Assembly (NCBI GenBank): GCA_026413225.1
Contig: CM048554.1
Span: 70,114,463 to 70,178,462, forward strand
Source: Otis tarda
Taxonomy: Eukaryota; Chordata; Aves; Otidiformes; Otididae
Direction of reading: 5' to 3'
DNA: 64,000 bases
Shown: one piece after another, positions 1 to 14,203 of the stretch
How positions within the stretch are numbered: position 1 is the stretch's first letter
Layout of the letters: each line of letters starts with the position of its first letter
The notes under the pieces: model-generated
Told to the model about the DNA's origin: nothing
Databases searched by the model: none
What the model saw: only the letters and a program-made list of their open reading frames with translations
Translations under genes and position numbers: made by a program

Positions 1-2464
1 CTCTGCTCCCCAATTCTCGATCAGGAATGGTGCAGGAACACATGCATTCATTCCTACCCCAAATGGTAGCTCTACAGAAAGGTCTGGACTGGAAATCCCA
101 GCTTTTTGATGGCTTTAATCAAGTGGAAACAAGGCACAGAATCGGGATGTGGGCGAGTGGTGGTGGGGAGGGGCTGTCCAAAATTCAAACTGACCTTTTT
201 AAAATCTGCTTTGATTTACTTCTAATCTTACACACCTTTTCCTACATTCAGAAAAGGTACAGAAATGAGGCCAAGATAGAAATTTAAATAACAAATTACC
301 ATTTCCTTTCAAAATGTATGCTTACAAAATTTCCATAGTTAAAATATTTATAGTAAAAGCTGATCAAGTGATTAAGTGTACCTAGAAAGTTTCCTTTTTA
401 AAAAAAATTACATCTCTGAATCTCATTTTTCAGTTCTTCCAGAGTATAAATTTTCATTTAATTTTAAGGAATAGAACTTCAGGTTCTAGGTTAGATAGAA
501 ATATGAAGAACAAGCAACTTTTAGGATCATTATGGTGTGAAGTTTTAATGGCTATTTTTTGGTATTCAGAATCAAGAGGTAGATGTCACTCCATGTGGGC
601 TGGCAAAATAGGTCAGCTGGGTAAATTTGTTCAGCTTTCGTCTACACTCTTTAGACGCTTCCCAATTACTACTCCTTTCTAAAGAGGCCGCCAAATTTGT
701 TTGTTCTCTCTTTATGTGACATAATTTAACTCTTTACAAAGGCTGGCTTGTTAACCAGTCACTTAATTAACACAGTGAATATACACTTGAATGTCTTATT
801 ATATCCATTCAAGACAGCTAAGTTTGTGTAATGACATTCAATTTCCATGTTAAGATGTATAAATTCTTATAGTTCACTCAAACCAAGAAATTGTCTCTCC
901 TTAAATGTGATTATAGTAAGTAGGTTTCCATTTGGGATTATTTTAATAATCAGTAAAGGTAAATGAAATCGTATCATTAATTAATATTTATTTATTTTAC
1001 TTTCAAAACTTGCTAGAACAGAAACAATACATTGAGTCTATTGGAAAATCTGTTTGAGAAACACATCGTCCCATTTATTCTGTTTAACTTTGAAGTGCTA
1101 CTTCCAACTACCTGTAAGGAATGAGAATCTGAAAAGACAGAAGGAACATAAAAGTGAGTTAGCCCATTAATAAAAGGAACTGCATGGACAGCAGTTCTTC
1201 ACTCTCTTCAAACTATAAGTAATAAAACTCCAAATGCAAAACAGAAAAAGCTAGCATTGCCTTTTCAGTACATCTTCTTCCTACAAGTTCTGGCTCTGTG
1301 CTATATGCCTTCCACATTCAAGTGGAGAGCTTCCAACCACAGGAATAACAGGATGCTTCCATTAGGAATCGGCTGAGATTTATTTTTATTCAGTTCTATT
1401 CCTTCCACAATTCTAGCTTTTCTAGCAAACAAATGCCATTTCAAGGGGAAATAAAACAAATATTCCTCCAACCCTCACACGCTCATCTTCTTAAGCTTTT
1501 ACTAGCTCTCCGAGGTAAACAGCAAGCGCTTTTAGTGACAGTTTCTGAGTAATGATGGGGAAGAGCGAGGAGGTGGTTGAAAGCACCACTGGCTTCTTAA
1601 TGCAAACCCTTTTATACTACTCAGGGTACACGTGTTCAATCACTGCTTATGAAACAGCTTTGACAACACAGAGAGGAGCTTTTTGCTTGATGTTTGTTTA
1701 AGTGAGGCTGTATCTATTTTAGAAGCAATTGCTTTTATTTTACTTTTTTTTTTTTTTGTTAAACAGAAGCAACCCACGGTCTTAATAACAGATTAGTGGT
1801 GGCTGTCTTCTGTGGAGACTTCATTATCATGACTGCACTTGAGCTCTTCTGAGAAGATATTTGGAGAAAACCTAAGAAGGGTAGTAAAGAATTTATAATA
1901 ACTGAGCTTCCCAAGAAGAAGAACAAGCAAGACATATTACAAGAACACCATCCCCACTGAGGGACCTTTCTTTAAAATGTCAAAATCACATCATTGCACG
2001 TGACGCCTAATTCCAGGAAAGCAATAGGATCAGCGTTTCATTTTTGAATACAGGACATAAATATCATGTTAACACTTGAGCAAAACATGTTTACACAAAT
2101 CCTTGCATATTTATGGTACTATATTGTGCCTTACAGAAAGCTTTTCTCAGGCGAATAAAAGCAGTAGCAAACTGAATTAGACTTGGGAGCCTGAAAGAGA
2201 GCAGTGCAGCACACTTAGAAATCATTTTACAACATTGAATTTAACCATATTAAGACAGATTACATTGGCAAGATATTTATGGCAGGGACTGCAGCCACTA
2301 TGCTGTTGTAAGCATCTATTTGTTATTTCTTATTAAAGGTCCTGTCACTGGCCTTCCTTCAGTCTGGGAAATAAGGGTCCCTCTTTCCTGTTATATTTTT
2401 CATGCCTAGATGGTAACAAGGACTTCGCAACAACTTTTCAGAGGCTCAGCTTCGAACTTGGGAT
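1..2464. other. No gene seen
   Basis: AT-rich non-coding DNA. A T run of about 14 lies at 1744-1757. No exon, RNA gene or recognisable repeat is supported. Confidence 0.6.
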
Positions 2465-2870
2465 GACCAGGTCGCAGGATAGCTCAGACTGGACAGGAGC
2501 TCAGGAGGTCCCTGGTCCAGCCCTGCAGCAGCAGGTTCAGTGCTGGGGTCAGACTGGGCTGCTCAGGGCTGCGACCCCTCAGGGCTGGAAACCCCCCAGG
2601 ATGGATGGGGCCAGCCACAGCCTCTCTGGGCAGCCTGCGCCTCTGCCCCCTCCAGGAAGAGCCTTTTCCTCAGGTCCCAACTCAACCTCTCTTGCTTGGT
2701 CCAGTCAGTGCCCCTTGTCTCTCTGGCTCCTTCTTCTTGACCACCTCCCCACAGGTACCAGGGGCTGCTGCCATCTCTCCCCAGGCTGAGCCAGCCCCGT
2801 CCCTCAGCCTCATCTCACTGGGCAGCTGCTCCAGCCATGACCATCATGCTCATGATACTCCAGAAAACAG
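2465..2870 (-). mobile_element. Diverged GC-rich CR1 fragment
   Basis: Starts with the minus-oriented CR1 signature gaggtccctggtccagccctg, then the gtcagactgggctgctcagggc and cctctctgggcagcctg blocks. It is strongly diverged, and the right edge (2,870 or later) is uncertain. The ORFs on the plus strand here are antisense to CR1. Confidence 0.7.
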
Positions 2871-4408
2871 CTCCTTCCCCGGAGGAAAGTGCACCCTATT
2901 TTACTTGGGAACAGATGAAGGTGAATCACATTGACAGCCCTTGTCAACCCCACAGCATCATCTGATTCCTTGTGTCAGGGATGGAGCTGTGTTCCTGTGT
3001 CCAAGCCCGGCTCTGCTACAGGCAAGATTACAGCTAAACCAGTGTCTTGTCTTCCAGTTACAAGTCATCTCTGTAAAAGCATCCTATTCACACTCTGGAA
3101 GAAGTGGCAACAGAAACACAGAGCTCTGCTCAGCCCCTCAGTTCCAGGGTGGCTTCCCTTTTTTTGCAGGACAGTTTATAAAGCCAATCCTCCAAATTTT
3201 TATTCATACAGCATCACAAAAGCTCCAGAACTCCCACTATATCCTGGATTTACATTAAGATGAAGTGTCCTATGTTTGCTTAACACCTTGTCATATCATC
3301 TCCCAAATCTAACAGTGCTATTCACCACTGGCCTAAGCCCTGAGAAATGTAGATATACTTCAGGCATTAGGCAAACCACATCCTTCTACTTGGTACCACG
3401 GGAGAAATTCTGGTTATATTTCAAATACTATTTTCAGAACAGCTTGTCCACTCAGAGACAGAATTTCTAGAAATCGTCTTCCTGTCTTCTGATTCCTTTA
3501 GTCCTCCTGTCTAACCAAACCCAGTCCACAACAGACAGAACAGACCTTCCATGTTTTCCATATAAATACTTACTGGGCAAATCCTACCAACACTATTTAG
3601 TGGAAACTCTCTTAATTAAGGACTGTAAGATCCACCTTTGTAGACAGAAATTGCTTATGAATAAAGCATACCACATATTGCCCAAGAAGAAGCTATTTTT
3701 CATGAGACAGAGGAAGGGCGCAGACTCACCTTAATGATAATCTCTTTGGCATCACACAGTGATACATCACAGAGCACTCTTACCAGTTAAGATGAAGTAA
3801 CAGCTGCCAAGGCTTCTGCTTCTGTCTGAGCAAAAGCAAGATACCTTGTAATGAAGAAATTATAAATATCCATGAATGAGGTGCTCAGCTAAAGGATACA
3901 AATGACACCAGATTCAAAACCAGGTGAAACAAGTACTTAAAGGAGATGTCAAGCCTGAGCAAAAGGGAATACTTTACCCAGACAGAATACATAATTGTGT
4001 GAATTTTGTTAATGCCTGTCTGGTATCTCAGCCTCAGTCGCTAGATATTGTAGAAAGATCATGAGATACCACACTTCCAGATGTGTTCTGTAGTGTACAT
4101 GAACATACACACACCCATAGAGCTTCCATGTAAACACTCCTTAGCATATAGGATAACTCCAAGCTGTTTCCTAATCAAAATATGTTATGTCATAGAGAAA
4201 ACGTACATGCTTTAATGCAATATTGTCCTGTAAGTATGAAGAAGTAGCACTATTAAAAGCTCTGGGCACACAAACTGAAACTTCCTTCCCCCCCGGTTCT
4301 CCTCATTTTCATTTTTGTTAGTTCCTTTTATTTTAAAGCCTGTCACACAGGTACTGCTAACCATGTTGGATTTGCAACTAACAGAAAATACTGTGAAGAG
4401 TATCTGAG
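2871..4408. other. No gene seen between CR1 fragments
   Basis: Short ORFs only, with no family motif. The stretch just after 2,870 may contain more worn CR1. Confidence 0.5.
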
Positions 4409-5003
4409 CGACATTATGCTTCAACAAGTAGCCAGCAGATCGAGGGAGGTGATTCTCCCCCTCTATTCCACTCTCGTGAGACCCCAATTGCAAGACCCCA
4501 ATTGTGAAATCCAGACGTCCTGGAGCCCCCAGCATAAGGAGGACCTGTTGGAGAAAGTCCAGAGGAGGGCCATGAAGACAATCAGAGGGCTGGAGCACCT
4601 CTCCTATGAGGACAGGCTGAGAGAGTCAGGGCTGTTCAGCCTGGAGAAGAGGAGGCTCTGGGGAGACCTTAAAGGGGGCCTACAGGAAAAATGGGGAGAA
4701 AATCTTCAGCAGGGCCTGTTGTGATAGGACAAGGGGTAATGGTTTTAAACTAGAAAAGGGTAGATTTAGATGAGACATAAGGAAGAAATTTTTTACAATG
4801 AGAGTGGTGAAACACTGGAACAGCTTGCCCAGAGAGGTGGTGGATGCCCCATCCTTGGAAGTGTTCAAGGCCAGGTTGGATGGGGCTCTGAGCAACCTGA
4901 TCTAGTTGGAGATGTCCCTGCTTCTTGCAGGGGGGTTGGACTAGATGGCCTTTAAAGGTCCCTTCCAACCCAAACTGTTCTATGATTCTATGATACCATG
5001 ATT
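4409..5003 (+). mobile_element. CR1 3' fragment
   Basis: Plus-oriented CR1 C-terminal ORF2 region (gagggaggtgattctcccc, ggagcacctctcctatgagg, gtggatgcccc) to the 3' tail ggttggactagatggcc and ctatgattctatg. It contains a small local duplication of the accccaattg block near 4,480-4,505. Confidence 0.93.
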
Positions 5004-8000
5004 CTAAGTTAGACAGGAATAATAATCACAAAGACCAAACCCAGAGATCTGATGGCATCTGAGTTTGTCTTGTGAAAATGGCTTACATACTCCAGTGATG
5101 CTCAGTTTAATACTTGTTTTTATTGACCTACTGACCTCTATTTAGGCAAAGAGAATTGCAGGATGTCGATCCAATACAAGGCTCACTCCAAAGGACGGAT
5201 TTTCATTGCAGAGGAGGAAGCTGTCTCTGTCCAAGGGGTGTTGAATGCAGCATATCTTCCAAGGACATTTCAACAACTCTGCAGCTGCATTACTGAACAC
5301 AGTTACAGGTTACTCAAGGAGCCTACAGACAATCTTGTGCATTCCCCATAGAATTGTGTAAACAGGTTTCAAAGGAAATTGAAAAAGGCTAAAATAAAAG
5401 GCTGCCCATTTGCCCATGAAGGCTGGAAGGCAGCATAAATTGTTGCCCTGTTCTGCATCAGCAAGTGTTTAGGTCTACAAACATAAACAGTACTGTGTAC
5501 CACTTCACCTTCCTGTCGGATGGAGTATGTGCACAGGAGGGGGAAAGCCAACAGATGCGTTGCTATCATTATGTATGCAGTAAATACTGCTTAATCTGGA
5601 TTACAGAAGAAAAAAGCAAGAAGCACAAAATGGAAAGGTTTTTAATTAAGAGTTGCAACCTTGCAGCACAACCTAGCACAGAACTGTCCTCCACCTCTGG
5701 GGTCAGCAAGGAAAGATGTGGGCTACATATCAAAGCAAGCACATGCAGAAAATCTTCTGCCACGTATATTCAGTGCTGAATACCCGCTGTCCCAATGCCT
5801 CAGCCTGGGTGCACCGGACACAGCTCCATGTCCAAAGGCCGCTCAAGGTACGCGTCTTCCCATGTGCACTGCAAACCTGACCCAGCTGGTAAAATCATCG
5901 TCTCTCTTTGCTGATGCTTTTTTTTTTAGGCTATACTCAGATGTGCTGCCTTGGGCGCAGCTGAACTCCGTGTACGGCTCCTGCTCTCAGCCCTGCTGCT
6001 GCCTTTCTCACCCCAGCCCACCCCTGTGGCCTCCGGGCAGGGGCCACGTTCCCCTCTCTGCAGGGTGTCACTGCTCTTGTAAGGGCAGGGGTTTGCACAC
6101 CCTACCCCATCTGCAAAGCACTTCAAGTTAAACATCCTGGCAGGGTTTTAAGATCCTTTGGACGCATCTTAACTAAAACAGACTGGGTAGCACCTGCCTA
6201 TGCCGTGACATCCCGCATGGCTGGGAGCGATGCAACTGCTGGTGAGGGGTACGGGGGTGAGGAACTGCAGGGGAAATTGCCTCTTAAACTAGCTGGGAGG
6301 CACCCAGCCTGGTGTGATGTGCTGGTGGCAGCTCCCCAGGGTGCGGGGAGAGCTGTGTGGGGCTGTCAGGGGGGGCCAGATCCACGCGGTGGGGAAGGAT
6401 GGATGTGTCGCTCCATCAAAGTGCAAGAAGATGAGGCAGGGCAAGATGTGACATGAGCATATGTGCTTGTTCCCAGAGAAAAAGACACTCTTGTGCACCT
6501 CGTTCCTCCTCTTGCTAATATATAAACCGGGAGAACAAAGTCAAATGTAATCACTATACAAGCACGGTGTTCTCTCTTTGGCACGGAATGCAGGCTTTAA
6601 TAATATAATATAATATAAACGATTTCTGAAAGATGCAAAGGAGACCTTCGCGCAACTTGAATGCACATGGATATTTAAAAAGAAATCAACATTATCCACT
6701 AAGCACTTTACTAAATTGGTTTCATTTATAGATGTATATTCACGTCCAGAGAGCAAGCCCAGTTGATATGATTTTTGCAAAAGGAAAAAAACTAGCAAGT
6801 CAACTTACTACACTATTAAAGCTCTCTACAACACAAAACAAAACAAAAAAAACCCCACCCACAGCAATTTTCTAGGGACGTAATGAAAGAGAGAAGAAAG
6901 GCAAGTATTGTGATGGTATTAATGTTGGAAAGACAAGGAAGGAGAAAATGGGTAATTACCCATAAATATAGCTCTCAACCTTAGTTATGTAACAAATAAT
7001 CAGAACAATGATCGCAACTTAAAAGTCAATAAAAGCAACATGTATTTATAAAGGTCTTGCTGGATAAACTCACAATACCTTTTCATATTTTTCCTCCATC
7101 ATCCTTCTCCTGTCACGAGATGGAGAGAGTGTTACAGCATCCTGCTATGCAGAGCAAGCAGGAGAGGACGTTTGGATGCAGTCGTAACCAGAAGAAACAA
7201 CAGTGGCAGTAGGAAGCAAATTAAAGTCTAATCAAAAACCTGTAAGCAATTCAGAGAAACTGATTGTGGAAGAAAGTAGGTTTTATTGCGACCACAGTAA
7301 TCAAGTGTTTGCACTGAGCCAAGATAACAAAAGAAAATTACTGCACCGTCAGCTCTCAACCCTATATCCAGAAGTATTACATTGTGGGCTAGGAAAGCAA
7401 CAGGTCAGTTCATGCAGTTGAGGAACAACAGCATTTCTATATATCTCATCACCAGAAACACCTCGGACAAACAGATCTTATTTTGAGCTGACTATGGAGG
7501 AGAGAAGGCATGATCAAAAGTTTCAAGCCTGTGCACTCTCAAGAAGCAGGGAAATTGAAAAATATAATCACTAACCTTGTGAGTAGCAGCAGCTATGAAG
7601 CTCAGCATCCTATGGAGCACCCACACAAATTTTCTGATGCCTAATAAGCTGCATGCTTGCTAAAGCTCTTCCCTCAGTGGGAGCATCAACCTCATCTCTC
7701 TCATCTCCCTAGTCACCAGCAGTCTTGGGGTTTGTAAGGATTTCATCACTTTGAATTCTCTGCTCTTCCATTTATATTGGTCGAAATTGATCCACAGGGG
7801 TAAAAAATTACTCTGGGGCAGTGAGGGGAGGCTATCAGTCAGACAGCATTATGATTATTTTAGCTTCATCTCCTTAGGAAACCAGGTTGAAAAAAAAGTA
7901 CAGTCAGGACAGAAGGGAAGAAATAACAAACAGAAATTTCAAATGGGAAAACTTCTAAAACCAGAGTTATTAAGTCAAGTACAGACAACATTTTTTATTT

Positions 8001-9939
8001 TTCACGTGAGGAAAGCCAGATTTTGGAGCTTTACACAAACAGATCACCATTCCTGACTTTCTAGGATTTCTGCTAAGCCATACTCTTAGGCTGCAATGAA
8101 AATCTGGATGATCCCCTTGTAAAAATGTAAATGCCAGAATCTTAATCCATTCCAACACAGATGTTTCACTGTCCACATACTTCTACCAGACAAGATCACT
8201 TGGGTTTATTTTTGTAATTCTTCCCTTTCAGTGCTGGTGGCGATGCCATGGGTCTGAGTGGTCAGTCTGAATGCCACAGAGTGGAACAAACCAAGCCACC
8301 AATCCTAAATTCTGCATTGTTTCACTGCTTGCAAAACTGTTTGGGAGAATGAGGAGCATGCTAGGGAGACACTGCAGTGAAAAGAGGCTCTTTGACCATC
8401 AAGATATGGAGAAAGCACATAAATTTCCCTCCTGTTTCCCCCAGAGCCGGTCAAGAGGGAGCCATGCCCAGAGAAGTGAGCAAGGTCCTGGAGCATCTTC
8501 ACCAGAAAGAAAATGAAGCCCAGCAGAAAGCCCTTCCTTGCAGGGGGGGTGGACTAGATGACCTTTAAAAGTCCCTTCCAACCCAAACCATTCTATGATT
8601 TTGAAGCTCATGTATATTTTTATAGCATACTGATGTACGTTATGCTGTTACGCTTAAATGTGTTGCTGTCACAAGTCTAAGACAAAATAAAGTGGACTGG
8701 TCTCTATTCCAATGGGGTGCATTTTAAAACCAATCTACAGAACTAAACCTTCACTCCAATGGTACAGTAAAGTGATTGCTCTTGTAAGTTATTTGGGTAT
8801 TTCTAGTGAAACTTCAATTTATCTTACCTCCATGTATGTAGTTTTTATCAACCACAATGTAACATTTGATAAACATCGTAACACAAACATTCAAGTTCAT
8901 CATTTCAAAGGGCATATTAGTAATTGAAGCAAAAAAAAAACCCCAGACCATTCTCGTCCCCATGACTCTTTTAGTGAGGAGAGGTAAACAAAGCATCGTT
9001 GTCTTCCCTTCAGCTGTTTTCAAGGTTTCTCTTCTGATCAAGTATTTAATCCAAACCGTTTTTTGCTAGCGACAAAAGGTTACAGTGGGTACATCAATAT
9101 GCCCTATAGATTCTCACATCCGTAATTCCCAACCACAACGCCCCCAAAGGCAGCTAGGATTTTCTTGGAATGACCAAAGTCTCATTATTTTTCAAAATTA
9201 AAATCTTGAAGAACTGGGTGTATCTGTACCAACCGGACAAACAGCACGCTGGAGATCATTTTATCTATCACTTCAGGAACATGTTGAATACTCTTCTACT
9301 TCTTCCTTTGCTAAAAGCACTTGCCTGCTCTTCAGAGTCCACAAGTAACTTTTAACAAATGCAGGCGAGCACCACTCACAACTGAATTAAGAAAAAAATT
9401 CTCCTGCTGCCAACATTGTGTTGCAATCAGAAAGAAAAAGTCTTGCCTTGTGAGTGATCAAAGTACAAGGACGCTCCTTGCAATCACGGAAAGACGAAAG
9501 TCTATTATGTATTTCAATGGACTTTCTAGCAACATCTTTTGCATCAGGGAACTGCACATTACTCATTCATTACTTTGTCGCTGCAACTTTAATTACAGAC
9601 TTCACACACAAACGTTATTTTTCAGAAATGTGTTTCAATACAACTAAGTGGTGCCATTCTGTAAATAAAGCTGATATTTTTACTCTCTGCTCTTTGCATT
9701 CTTACCCCTGATTAATTTCACCGTACAAACACGATTTCAGAAGGGAGCTGTGGACAAACACTGCACCTGGCGCACCTCTGATTGCTTTTCTACTGGAGAA
9801 AAAGTCATTTTCGTTTTCTTGCTGAGGAGAGGCGGTCTACCTACGAGAGTCACGACCAGCTCCCCTCAGCCCTTCCCAGGGGTCAGTACCGAAGGTTAAC
9901 GAACATTAAACCCGTACGGGGGGACACCTAGAGCGGGGA
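5004..9939. other. No gene seen apart from one short CR1 tail
   Basis: AT-rich with scattered short ORFs lacking motifs. A TATAA-unit microsatellite lies near 6,600-6,618. Composition becomes GC-richer approaching the CpG island. Confidence 0.55.
8535..8603 (+). mobile_element. CR1 3'-terminal fragment, very short
   Basis: About 70 bp of the CR1 3' end only (ggtggactagatgacc, tcccttccaacccaaacc, attctatgatt). This is severe 5' truncation, typical of CR1. Confidence 0.88.
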
Positions 9940-10876
9940 GGCACTGACAGACCACCCGTGACACATCCACGGCCACGCAGAGCACCTGGGGGCAGGGTGG
10001 GATCCCGCACCTCCCGCCCCCCCCCCTCCCCAGGAGCCCCCTCAGCAGCCACGGCACCGTCCCCGTCGCTTCTCCTCGACCCCCAGCAGCGCCCGGCGCC
10101 CCACACACCGCGACCCACAGCAAGCAGCGGCTGCCGGGCCCGGGGTGGCGAGCGCTCCGGAGCCGGGAAGGGTGCGCACCTCGCCGGGACACCCCACTCC
10201 GCCGGGGTTCGGCCGGACTGGAAAGCTCCGGTCCCCCCCGCTGCCCCTGCCGAGTTGTCCCCTGCCGGCACCCGGACCGAGCGACCGAGCCACCCCCGGC
10301 GGCCACGACCCCTTCGCCGCACCCCCGGCTTGTCCCGCAGCCCCCCCACGCCGCACTCACCCGGCGCCGGAGGGGCCGCTCCCGCGGCCGGCGGAGCTCT
10401 GGTCTCTGCCCTCGGCCCGCGCAGCGCCGGCAGCCGCCGCCGTGGCGGGAGGCGGCGGGCGGCCGTGCCCGCCCCGTGCCCGCGGCCCCCCCCCCGCCGC
10501 TCCCCCCGTCCCGGCAGGGAGCGGCGGAGATGGGGGCGGGCGGGGTCGGGGCCTCCCCCGGTGCCCCTGAGGTGGCCGCAGCCGGGCACCCCCGAGGCTG
10601 GCATGGGGCACTGCTCCCCAAAATACCGAGTGTGGGGCGGCCCAGCTTGCTCCCCTCACCTCCACCCCCGCAGCTTGCCTCTGCAGCTGGGAGAGGGGAC
10701 CTGGCCGGGACCCCTCCCAACCCCTCCACCTCGAAACAGCGTGGGTCGAGGGTCCCTGTCCCCCCGCGACCCTCCCAGAAGCAGAGAGCCGCCCCTCTGA
10801 TAAGTGATGGCAGCGGGCAGAATCGGTCCCGGTGCCCGGTTACCCCAAAATAGCGGGGAAAAATCCAGCTCTTACC
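9940..10876 (-). promoter_or_regulatory. CpG island with minus-strand first-exon donors, candidate alternative PKIB promoter
   Basis: Dense GC/CpG block inside AT-rich DNA, without repeat similarity. Two good donors read on the minus strand: CCAG|GTAAGAGC with exon edge at 10876, and CCGG|GTGAGTGC with exon edge at 10361. I see no comparable plus-strand donor. This fits alternative non-coding first exons of a gene running left. By conserved synteny PKIB is the best candidate; its coding exons are not in the window. Long ORFs through the island are GC artefacts. Confidence 0.55.
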
Positions 10877-10889
10877 TGGAGCCTTCTTC

Positions 10890-12849
10890 AAATATTTGAG
10901 TCTCAGCTCTTCGGGTTACACTTTTTTTTTGTTTTTTGGCTGTAATCCCTCGAACTGCAAAATGACACAGGACATCCTCCCGCTCTTGCCCGACGCAAGC
11001 AGCCGAGGTTTGACAAATCCCAGTGTGAAAACAACGCAAAAAGTTGGCACCTGGACATTGCCATATGTGACCCTTTTTTGGCTGCAAGCTTTATTACACT
11101 GCACAGGGAGAGGCCGTGGTGCAGCTGCGCTCCTCTGCCGTGAGACTTCTGGCCTCTGGGACATGCCTCTATGCAGGAGCTTGAAAAAACCCAACCTGAG
11201 CAAGAAATCAGCAGTCTTTGCATTTTTCCTCTTAAAATGTTGCCCTGTTAGTAGTATACAAGTTCCATATCTTAATTATTGTGTTTCAGTTGGAACACCA
11301 ACGTTAACATCTGGCATCTTAGAGTCCATCAAGGCACAATCACACTCCCTTCAGCTGGATGTGTTAAGACCATATGATACCGAACTGGCTTTGAAAGCTT
11401 TTTAAAAGACCTAGAAATTTTAGGCATTTAATTTTGACATAGCTTTTCTCCCTTGTACTAAAATGGCTCTGGAAGATCTAGTTTGAAATCCCTTTAAAGT
11501 GTTTTGAAAATCTCACAACAAGCAATCCATATTTATCTGAGCCTTTATCCAGCCATTTCCCTAGATCCAGTCCTAGCCGCATCACAAGGGAACCTGCACA
11601 GAGGTTTTCCATTTATACCTGATATCTCGATAACCGGACAGATTCAGCTAAAGATGGGCATCATGCCTGGGCTTTTCACTGCTTACACTACATCCAATGT
11701 CAAGCTTTTTATGATATTTATTTATGATAACAAATAAAGGGAGTTGGATGGTTAGAATTTTATTTTATTTTGAAACTGAATTTGGTGTTTCTGAACCTAA
11801 AATCCCTTGGGTTTACTTTTTACATTTTTCTGGTGTGACCTTGAATACTTAGGATCTATTTTTAAGACTATTTAAGCCATGTTATTACAGTAATCCAATT
11901 TACAACGGGAACTTTAAACACCTAATAACTCAGGTGATGGCTTAGAATTGGTTGATTAGTTTGTGTTCTTATTAGATCTTTCCAAATGTCCTCTTAAAGT
12001 ATAAGAGCTGTAGTTTGAAGTCATGCCAACACTCCCTCTAAAATATTTTTCTTAGAATATAATTTATTATATCTCCTTTAATGATTAGTCTTTTTGTCAT
12101 TTATTTTAGTATTTGAGCAGATGGTTTGATTTCTCAAAAAACACTTAAGACTACTATTTTTAGCTTAATGATGAAAATAACCATTTTCTGGGTTATAAGA
12201 AAGGTTTATTCAGAAGAATGAACCTGCAATTATCCTCCTGTGAAGCTAGTATTTATACTATAGATTTACATTCAGCAGCTTATTTTTCCAGCAGAAACTG
12301 GAATTCAGCGTGCTAATCACCTACAGTGCTTCGTTTGTGTGAGGACATACGAGGAAAGAAGAATACACCAAATCATCGTATATGTCACTATTACAGATCT
12401 TAGTGCCCAAATACAGTCCTGGACGTAGCTTGGTAATATTGTGTGAAGGCTTTGACATCTTTCCAGCTCATCTGGATGTCTTCTAAGGGAAAATCCAGCC
12501 TGCATGTTCCCTCAGGCTGATGCAGTGGTAGTACTTCTGAGGTAGTACGAGATGCTGGTCACCTTTCCTCACACAGCTGGTGTCTGCCATGTACAGGTGG
12601 GATTTCACGTGTGATGTTTGGTATGGAGCACTTCAAACGCCTGTTTTGAACTAGACCCAACATGAGCGCCTGGAAGAGCCGCAGATGCCAATAAGTGAGA
12701 TGGTCACATGGCAACAAGTTCATCAGGGATCTGCGTGTTCCCGCTGTGGCACTGAGAGAAAAATCCCTTCTGCACAGCAGCAAATCAGCTACCTTAGTGA
12801 TGTTCAGTAGTGGAAAGCTGTTTTGAAGCAGCTGGAATCAACTTATTTT
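10890..12849. other. Flank of the CpG island, no gene seen
   Basis: The first ~200 bp would be transcribed on the minus strand if the donor at 10876 is used. The ORFs here read no known family. The rest is AT-rich. Confidence 0.5.
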
Positions 12850-12854
12850 CTGCT

Positions 12855-13435
12855 TGTTGTGGTTTAACCCCAGCTGGCAACTAAGCCCCACGCAGTTGCT
12901 TGCTCACTCCTCTGCAGTGGGATGGGAAAGAGACTCAGCAGAGTAAATGTGAGGAAACTCATAGGTTGAGATAAAGACAGTTTAATAGGTAAAGCAAAAG
13001 CCATGAATGCAAGCGAAGCAAAATAAGGAATTTATTTACTCCTTCCCATCGGCAGGCAAGTGTTCAGCCATCTCCAGGACAGCAGGGCTCCATGACGCGT
13101 AATGGTTACTTGGGAAGACAAACGCCATCGCTCTGAACATCCCCCCCCTTCCTTTTTCTTCCCCCAGCTCTATGTGCTGACTACAATGTCATATGGCATG
13201 GGATATCCCTTTGGTCAGTTGGGGTCAGCTGTCCCAGCTGTGTCCCCTCCCAATTTCTTGTGCACCCCCAGCCTCCTCGCTGGTGGGGTGGTGTGAGAGG
13301 CAGAAAAGGCCTTGACTCTGTGTAAGCACTGCTCAGCAGTAACTAAAACATCCCTGTATTATCCAAAACCACAGATCCAAAACATAGCCCCATACTATAA
13401 AGAAAATTAACTCTATCCCAGCCAAAACCAGCACA
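12855..13435 (-). mobile_element. Solo LTR of an ERVL-type endogenous retrovirus
   Basis: 581-bp element with TG...CA ends and a perfect 5-bp target-site duplication CTGCT (12850-12854 and 13436-13440). Read on the minus strand it starts TGTGCTGGTTTTGGCTGGGA and includes the ctttatctcaacc block near its 3' part, matching the two plus-strand LTRs in this window. A 5-bp duplication fits the ERVL class. An ATTAAA-type poly(A) hexamer precedes the ctgtctttatctcaacc block. The TATA position is degraded. No internal region remains. Confidence 0.88.
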
Positions 13436-14203
13436 CTGCTGTGTGCATGCCTTGACAGAAACATGGTGCATCCCACTCAGAACCACATTAGAGTTTGTCT
13501 TCCTTTTTTTTTTTTATCATAAACTGCTATTTCTTTGATTTATTTTAGTTTTTCCCTCCCTGTAGTAAAATCAATGTCACTTGAAAAACATATTTTGTAT
13601 CTGTAAGACTTGCTGAGAAACTTTTCACGTTGTAGCTCTATGCAGTTTCTATATTTTTAGACATCTGGAGGATTAGAAAAAAATCCTAGTGTACTTTAAT
13701 AATATTCACACCAAGCCTGTCTTGTTTTATATTATATTGTACATTCTGTTGAATGTTTCAGATAGAAAATAATATAAAATTAAATCCCAAAGAAGCTTCT
13801 AATGAAATCAATTGCTATCACAGGAAACAACCTGGTGAGCAAAATACTGTAGATTACTATTTTTGAATTCCAGTTGAGAAATTTATGAGGAAGGTTATGT
13901 TCTACTGCAGTGCCTAGAAGCCAGGGAACGCTCTCAGTGGCACAGATCCTTGCTAGTCCTGTGACCATGTTCCACTTTCCACCTGGGATCTACAATTTTT
14001 AACATAAACAGGATATACATAAAGTAAAAATGAAACAAAAGCAAAATGCAGATTTTTACAATTATTTTTCTCCCTATGCAGTGCCCCCCTCCAGTTGGCA
14101 CTGGTGATGCCAGCTGGAAGAGAAAGAGGACTGCACCTGTGGAGCAGTGGGGAGCTGCAGGACCACCATCCTTCTCTGTTGGCCACCTCACTGGATGGGC
14201 CAC

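Noticed and set aside
2463-2934. Overlapping plus-strand ORFs of about 110 codons
   Set aside because: They run antisense through a GC-rich CR1 fragment and show no protein motif.
9896-10891. 331-codon minus-strand ORF and several other long ORFs through the 10-kb CpG island
   Set aside because: All frames are open because of GC richness. The products are Gly/Arg/Pro low-complexity with no family motif. Treated as CpG island, not coding.
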